The translations under genes and the position numbers were made by a program. This document shows positions 11,299-20,200 of a stretch of 64,000 nt of DNA, one piece after another. The stretch lies in NCBI GenBank assembly GCA_017940255.1, contig JAGAZB010000056.1, forward strand, positions 186,001-250,000. Direction: 5' to 3'. This DNA comes from Treponema sp. GTDB lineage: Bacteria > Spirochaetota > Spirochaetia > Treponematales > Treponemataceae. The notes below the pieces were generated by a model that searched no databases, was not told where the DNA came from, and worked only from the letters and a program-made list of their open reading frames with translations. Position 1 is the first letter of the stretch; each line of letters begins with the position of its first letter.

Positions 11299-14200
11299 CT
11301 ATTGCATCTGCGCCGTTTCTATAGCGTCGCTGGAAGAATTCACTTTGATAGTGTAGCCCAGCACCGCATTACTTGTTCCGTTACCGTACACAAATCCGTA
11401 TGAAGTTGAATTATAACTGTTTGGCGTATTTGTATGGTCTGAAGTTCCACTTGTACTGTTCGTAATTACACCAGAAGATTTCCATACACCAACATTAATC
11501 TTGTTGTACTGGTTACTCTGCATATTCACACTGCTGTCTGTAGGAACAACAGAACATTCCCAGGCTCCGGTATAAGCTTCATCATCAGAACCGGCAGGAG
11601 CTGTAGAAGCCGTGTCTACGCGATAAGCAAGTTTTGGTCTTATGCAGCTTGTCGCATAATAGCCGATTCTAGGAATTGCATTTCCACTTGCATCCAGGGC
11701 AACGTCGATTGTAAGATTGGAACCGATTACCCCCGAACCGTCAACCACGCAAGTTGATGGATCAGCGCTATAACTTGAAAGATAAGCATAAACCAAGTCG
11801 CAGTTAGTACCATCGTAGGCTGCAATATGAATTCCGCCGTTTGCATCAACTGCAAGCTGGCAGTATTCACCGGCATTTTCTAAGTCACCGGAGAAGATTG
11901 TTTTTACCGTCCACTCGCTTCCACTCGTCTGACCATTGCGGTCTGTCTGCGGTGTAGTATTGTAGCCGTACATAAGCTTTCGGTCAGTTTCATCATACCA
12001 GACTACCACAACTACATCTGTAGCAGTTGTTGAACCCGGAATTGCAGCAATAGACACATAACTTCCCGCATTTCGTCCAGTCTCACTACCAGCAATCATA
12101 CTTACCTTTTCATGACGATATACATATGGGTCACCAGCAGTATCGTAATCTGTAAATGAACCAAAATTTGTCTGAGAGGTTGAATTTGTAGAACCTGCCT
12201 TAAAGCGAATCTCATCATTCATAGCATCGTAGTAGGCAAGATAAACATTTGTATATTTATCATGAACCACAGTCGTAAGACTTGGTGATTTTATACGCTG
12301 TTTGTCAAAATATCTTGTATCGGTATTGTTTCCGGCACTGTCACCCTTCTGCCCGATTGATTCCATGCGCAGTGAATTACTGCTGCTATATGAACCGTTT
12401 TGTGCACGGCTTGCCCTGCCCCAGCGGCTCGTCATGAACTGGAATTTATCGGCAGAAGCAGAGTTAATATCTCCACCGGCAGCCACACCGTAAGCATAAC
12501 CAAGACTATCATAAGTAAATCCAACCGAAGTAAAGAAGTCATAGCTTCCCATCCAGTAGTCGTAACTTGTCTTTGTACTATTTTCTGTACTTCCGGCCAT
12601 GCTGAAGTACAATGGTCCGTTTACAAAGGCAAAGCCAATCTGACCGGTCTTAGGGTCAATTGCCATGTGAGGCTGTTCAATTTTTCCACTGATTGGCACA
12701 ACGGCATCACTGTCAAAAGCCCACACATCAAGCACAAGGTCATCGGTCAAATTGTTGTTGTTGTCGTTGTTTGGCATTCGGTTGTAGGCATAGGTATTCT
12801 TTACAGAATATGTGCTTGAATCAGAAATTTCCGCTGCACTATAAGAGCCGCTCGCATTGTTAGAGTTCTCGTTGTTCAGAGAACGTACACCATTTACCGA
12901 CACGTAAACATTTCCGCTAGTAAAGCTAGAAACATCGGCTGTATAAACCGTGTCGTATGTAAAATAATTTGAAGAGTACCAGCTTTGTGAACTTGCAACT
13001 GCAGATGTCAAACTAGCTGAATTAGCAGGACTTGCACTGTTATACAAAGTTCCGCCTTCCAAATTAAATCCGTACAGATAAACAGAATCTTCGGCCGCAG
13101 TTGGGTAATGTCCAAGGGCAGTTCGGTCATAAACAGAGCTGTTCTTCTTTTTGAGTGATGAAAGACTAGTCTTTACACCCACTACATAAGGCACAAGGTC
13201 CATGCGGTAATAAGCCGTTGCCGCAGAAGCTGATGTCTGCACAGTGCCCGGAGCACTGGAAGCGGCCCCACTATAAGTCAACGCAGAAGAATACTTTGTT
13301 GTGCCGTCAATGCTGGTTAAAGTTCCACCCGTAGAAGCCGACGGCTTTCCAAAATTTGTTGCCGATATTGTTACGGCAAGATCACTTTTTGCAGTAGAAA
13401 GCTTTTCTGTATCAAGATGCAGTTTCCATTCTACCGCGTGTCCGTCAGAATCAACAGTCTGGTCTACTATTTCAAACCAGAAGCCATTTGTTGCAAAATC
13501 ATCCTCTTCATAATTTGAAGCCAAAAGACCTGTTGAAGAAGAATATGTTGCCACTTCATACGACGAACCAAAAATAGAAGCGGTCAACAGGGCAATAAGC
13601 TTTGTGTCTTCAGCCGCGCCCGCAAGCGTAATTTTTCCGGAAACCTTAGGGTCAAGGTCGTATTCACCGCTACCGCCAGAAGTAAAGTTTGCCGAAGGCA
13701 AATCGTCTTCCAATTCAATATGTCCCTTCAAATCAGCATAAGACGAAGCCGACGAAGAGCCGTAAACCGAATTATCACTTATACTATTCCAATAGAAAGG
13801 TGTAATAGAAGCCGAAGGAGTTCCCACACTTGCTGCCTGAATAGCAAAGTACATGGTCAGTTTTGCATTCTGACTGCTTGTAAAGGCAGTGAGCCCTTCT
13901 GTAGAATCCCAAATTGTAAATTCAAAAGGAATAGCACTTGCAGAATCTGAAGTGTCTCCAAAGTTCAAAAGATCTCCCAGCTGAACATTTATAGAACCAG
14001 TTACTGCAGTGTAATCTTCCGAACCTTCTTCTATAAAGGCAGTTGCATTACTTCCAGAACTTACGTTTGAACCGTTTGTAACTTTGTATGAATAGTAGAG
14101 GGCTCCGTTCCCGCCGACAATCTCCGGCTGAATCAAAGTATATCCGCGCAAAGCCGCAATCGGCTCCCCACTTTCCCCGTAAGTTACAGAAGTTGGCAGC

Positions 14201-17200
14201 GGATTCTTGGCGTTTGAGTTCTTTACCTTTTCGTCCGGGTCAAAAATATAAGCCCCGCCACTAGTAGTGCCCGTGTAATATTCAGCGTAGGACTTAGCCA
14301 TTCCGTAAGTATTAATCGTTTCTCCGTCATCAGCTACATCTCCATCACCATTGTAATCAGTCTTTACAATGGCCCCTGCTATACGAGGCTTGTTGTTACT
14401 TACAGTTCCACTCACAGAAGCACTGGTGTAGTTGCCGGCTTTATCAAACACTACATAATAAAGTGTAATTGGGCCGTCGGCAATGTTCCGTGAACAGACA
14501 TTTGCCTCCCAAGCCCAGCTTGTTCCGCTCTTATCCACGCTTTCTATCATGCGGTCTCCGTCATCGCGGCTTGGACTTTCATAATATCCATCGTCTTCAA
14601 TCGTACCTGTAGATGGCGCAGATTCAGGAGTTGTATTATCAACAATACCCGCAATTGCCACGTAAGCCAGCTCAGCGCCGCTTGGTAAAGTTGCATCAAC
14701 TGTAACCGAACTTCCGTTTACCGCAGTTATAAGGTAAAGTGAGCCTTCAATTTTCATAAGCGCATTTACGCGAACGCCCGTAGTATCAGTCACAGTAAAT
14801 GTAGAACCAGAAATATTACTGATTGCCTTACGGTACCAGTAAAGTCCGCTGTCGATTACGATTGTATTATCTGAACTTGCACTTTCCTCGCCCAGAGCAG
14901 GCACCGTAGCACTTCCCAGCGCCACAGCGGCATCAGCCTTTGCCTGCAGAATATCGTAAATGTTATTTACAGAGGCCCCCGACGCATTTGTATAAGAACG
15001 CTTGAAATAGAAGGCCGTATAGGCAAAACCAGACTGGCTTGCATTTCCTACCGCAGCCTCGTAAGCCGCAGAGCCAAATGTGTACCAGCTGTTACTCTGG
15101 CAAATATCTGAACTAATATTAAAGGCAGAACTTGTGCTGGCCGCAATTTCCGGCGCAGTGTTGTCGTACTTAATGCTTATGCTTTCGCTGCCGGTATGAC
15201 TTGTACCTGTAGCGGCATCGGTTGCAGAAACGGTAAAGCTCAAAGCTCCTACACCGCTTCCCGTAGCCAGCGGATACTTAAATTCAACTGTTGTTCCATC
15301 ACTAGAAATTGTTACGCAGTCATTCCAGTCCGCAAGCACAGCCGAAGAATCCACCAGCTTTGTGTCGCCAATCTTAAGCACCGCAATCTTATCTTTATCT
15401 GTTGCAGTTCCCGTAAGATACCAGCTGTCTTTTACATACATATCCTGTGAATATGCCTTGGAAGCCGTACTAGCTGTGGCAATTTTTCCATCACTAGACT
15501 GAACCAGATACAGTTCACTAATTACCGGTGTATCAGCATCAAAAGAAACATAACGGTCAGACTTAAGACTCACTTTTCCATCATAATCGCGGGCAAAAAC
15601 ACGAATTGCCACAGGGTTACTTGAAACTCCACTCGGAGGGTCAAATTCATAAAGACTGTCAGAATCGGCAGTTTTATTTATTTCAATGCTCCAGGCCGCG
15701 CCGCTCAAGCTTGCAAGAGCAGCATAATCACTTGCACTTTCCCCGCTTGCAAGGCTGCTGCTTCCACTAACCCAGGCAGTATTTGTGCCACCCACGCTAT
15801 AAGAGCTTACCTTATAAACGCTGTAGCCGTTCGCAGCCATGTAATCCAAATCGGCCTCTGTAAGAGTCATGCTCACAGAATCCGAGCTAGAATCATAAGA
15901 AGGCGAAGTTCCGTAAGTAGTAGTATCTTCTGCGGCACGATGAGTTGTAGATTTTATCTGAACCCAAACCGAATCCACACCAATTGTTGAATCCGAAGAA
16001 CCTACAGTATCAGTTGCTGTTCCGTAAATGCTTACAGTTCCACCCAAAGTTACCCCGTTACCAGAAGGATAGCTGAATGCCACTGTTGGACGGTCTCCCT
16101 GAGGGTCCACCAGGATTGGATATGAGGTAACATATTCGTTTCCAACTGCATCTACGCTCTTTAAGTGCAGATAGAGTTTTACAATCGTTTCAAAAGAACT
16201 CACAATGGCATCTGTTGCAGAGCTAGTTTCATCTTTTGAAGCAATTCCGTAATCAATTATGTATTTATTCAGACTCTTTGCGTTTGTTCCGCTTGAAGTG
16301 CTGTCTGCATTATTAAAGTTCACCGTCCATGAAAGAGAAGCATCTTCAACCTGAGTCCAGCCATCCACCGCAACTGCACTCATGCTGTTAGAGTTTCCTT
16401 CACCATCATACCAGGCAGAAACGCTGCTTATGCTGTCAGGGTCTTCTTCAGCCGGAGAAACTGAATAATACAAAGTAGCACTTTCTGTAAGAGTACCGTA
16501 GGCCGTCACTTCTCCACTCACACTTGTTGATGTAGCAGGACTTTTTACACTCACCGTAGAAGAAGTATTATCCACACTCACAACAATTGAATCTGTTTTT
16601 GTAAGGCCAGCTTTATCTGTTACAGTTAAGCTTGCATACTGATTTCCACTAGAAAGATTAGAAACATCAATGTCAGAAACAGTCCAGTTGCTGTATTCCT
16701 TTCCGTCACTTTCTTCTTCTGCCTCAGTCTGCTGCTGTCCCTGGTAAGTTGTAGTCGTATCATCCACAGTAATGCTTACTTCTACCGAAGCAATATCATT
16801 TTCATCTCCAGCATCCAGATTCAACTGAATCTTTGTGCGTTTTCCGCCCACTGTATCAAGCGAAGCAGAAAGGTCTGAATATGCCGGACTAGTTAAACTT
16901 TCATCATAATATGCGTATTTTACACTTCGTGTTACCGGCGAAGTTTTATCAACCTTAATATAAACCGGAATTCCACTTACAACTTCATTTTCACCATCAG
17001 AAAGTTTTGGACTTGCCAGAGTGTCAGAAGCACTTTCGGCAGTTGTAAAGGTTTTTGATGATGAAGCACTATCTACTACCTTCAAATAAACCGTAGAAGA
17101 GCCTTCATCCAGATTTATACTCCATGAACCATTATTCAAACTCAAATCTGTCCAAGAAGAATCTCCACTTATGCTGTAACTCATAGAAGAAATGCCGTCA

Positions 17201-20200
17201 TCGTCACTCACAATTCCCATCAAAGTTGTTGTGTTCTTCAGCCATACATAATTTGACGAAGCCATTCCGTCAATTGTAAGGTTAGTGAAAGTTACAACAG
17301 GCCGGTCTGTATCTTGTGAAACATACACTTCTTTTACACTCGAATAGCCTTCATTACCAGCCGCATCCACAGCCTTAACCCTCAGGTAATATGTAGTTTC
17401 GTCAGTTAATTTTGTAGTATCAAATCCAGTGACTGAATAACTGTAATTTCCAGAAACCGCAAAATCGCTCATAAGTTCAGTAGTCACTGCCGTCCATGTA
17501 CTCTTATCTGTTGAATATTCAACCGCGCTAACCGCAGAATCCGGCAATGTGTTCGAATCACTTACACTTCCGCTCAAACTAATTGTTCCGTTAATCTGAA
17601 TTCCATTCGCACTTGAATCCGCATCAGTAGGACTCGCAAGCGTTACTGTCGGTGCAGTGCAATCCACACAAATAGTAGCCACACTAGTGGTTGCCGAATC
17701 GTTACCTTCACCCGCAAGGTCAGTTGCCACCGCATAAACCGTTATGTTTCCCGAACCGTTTGCAAAAACCGAAGCCGGAATAGAATATGTCCATGTTTTA
17801 GAAAGCTCATCATCTCCATCAAGACTAGCCTCATAAGTAGTTTTTGTTCCATTCACAGTAACATACAGGTACATAGAATCAATTCCAGCCGCATTTCCAG
17901 AAGGAAGATCTGTCACACTTCCCGAAAGCGTATACGAAGACTGACCGTTTATTGTTGTTCCGTTTGAATAAATTGTCTCGCTTGATGCATCAGAGGTGAT
18001 GGAAGGACCTTCCACATCCACGTTTATCAAAGCATAACCGTTAGAATTTAAAACGCTGTCTAAATAAGTATTTCCAACGTTATCTTCTGCCACCAGAACC
18101 AGATAATTTGAACCAAGACTCAAGCCCGAAATTGTATCTGCAAAGTTAGATTCAATCTCTTTGTAGTAAATATCGTAATCACTTCCGTTAGAAGCCGCAT
18201 ACGAACTAAGATTTCCTCCCAGTTCATCACTACCACTCACATTGTAGTAAACCCTCTTTGTTTCATTTTCACTAAGAGGCGAAATTGTGCCCGTATAACT
18301 ACCAAGCACTTCGGTCTTTAAATAATCACCAGAATTAGAAGGCGCAGATGTATAAACCTTATAATAGATTTTTGAAAGACCAGAACCACTTTCACTTACT
18401 AAACCGCGAATCTTCATCGAAGTTGAATTTGCATAAGCACCTTCCGAATACTTTCCGCCAACATCTTCATCCAAGTCTGAATCTGTCACTGTATCATTAT
18501 TCTGTGAGCCAATTCTAAAATACAGGTCCTTACCCTTAGCATCCTGATAATGTGTGCTTACCGGCGCAGTAGTATCAAACTTTAATGTAATTATTTCCTG
18601 AACCTCGTTGCCGGCATTATCAATAACAGTAACTGTCGCACTTGAGCTCTCACTAAGACCACTCAAATCAATTCCACTAAACTTCCACTGAGAAGCATTT
18701 GCGCTCGAATCCAAATCATAAGAAACAGCTGAATCACCACTTCCCACTAGCAGAGTAACGGTATCAACACCCGTATTATCAGTTGCAATTCCCGCAAGAG
18801 TGAATGTAGGCGAACCACTTGTGTTATTTACCCAGTAAGTGTATTCGCTGCTATCCGGCTGATAAACTGAATAGTTACTTGAACTTGTCTTCAAACTGAT
18901 ATTACTGATTTCAGGCGCAGTTGTGTCAAATGTAATTGTAAATGCATTAGTTGATGAAGAAGCACCCGCCCCGTTCGAACCACTAATCACAAATTTACCA
19001 CTTGTTGTTGGAGTATAAACAGCCTTCCAGCTCTTTATTGTTGTCAAATCAGAAGTGAATTCACTATAAGCCTTAAATGGAGTTTCTGAACTATCTGCTT
19101 CTGCCGTAGAAATCCATGTTGAATTAGCACTACCATCCTCATCATAAGTAACATCTGCAGCTGAATAAGTAACTGTCGGACTAATCACACTATTTCCAAG
19201 AGTAAATGTCAGCTGGCTTCCCACACCACTCTGCTCATCTTCATACTGACCATAAATTGTAATAGCAGCACTTCCATTAGAATAAACCGTTCCTCCAGAA
19301 GTCTTTAAAGAACCACTTTCGCCAACCTTTACAAAGAGCGCTTCAAGTTCCGCATCAGAAGTATCGGTCTTAATCACAATGCCGTCCATGGCATTACCCT
19401 CAGAATCTACAGTCTGGAATACTTCACTAACATTTCCAATTACGTCACTTGCGCGCAGGTAAAGCTTGTTCTCACCATCACTTGAAAATTCCACATTTGC
19501 GCGATAAGTTCCGCTAGAAATCGCAAAATCCTGCCAGGTGGAATTATCACTTGAATACTGAACCGCAGACATTCCCGAAGCATTATCGCTTGCAGTAACA
19601 ATCACCGTAACCGTGTTGGAATTGTACCAGACCCCAGAATTGTCTGTCGCAGAAGTAATTACCGAACCATTTACACTTACGCTCTCAATAGCAGGCGCAG
19701 TCTTATCAAAAACAATCGTCTTAGTAACAGAAGTTGTCCTTCCAGAAATTGCACTATCCCCGCTCAAAGCATTTCCCGAAGCATCTTCCGCCGTAATTAC
19801 AATTGTATAAGAGCCTTCTTCCGTAATTTCTTCAGAAGTCCAGCTGCCGTCGGTATTACTGCTCATTGTAAAATCAGAACTTGTTCCAGCAAGAGTTTTT
19901 ACGCCTGTAACTCCCAAAACCCCGTTTGAATCAGATGGCACAACTTCAAATATAATCGAATCAGCGTCATTAATATCATAACTTTCAGCTTCATCTAAAG
20001 TAGTATAGTAAGTTGTATTTCCATCAGTTGTTTTTCCCGCTTTTACCGTTACACTCACGCTCGGCGCACTCTGATCCACCATAAAGCCACTTGTAACAAC
20101 ATCACTTTCGTTATCAGCCTTATCCACACCAATTACATGAATATACTTTTTACCTTCATATATTAATGATGAATCACTACCACTGGTTCCACTTCCCAAA

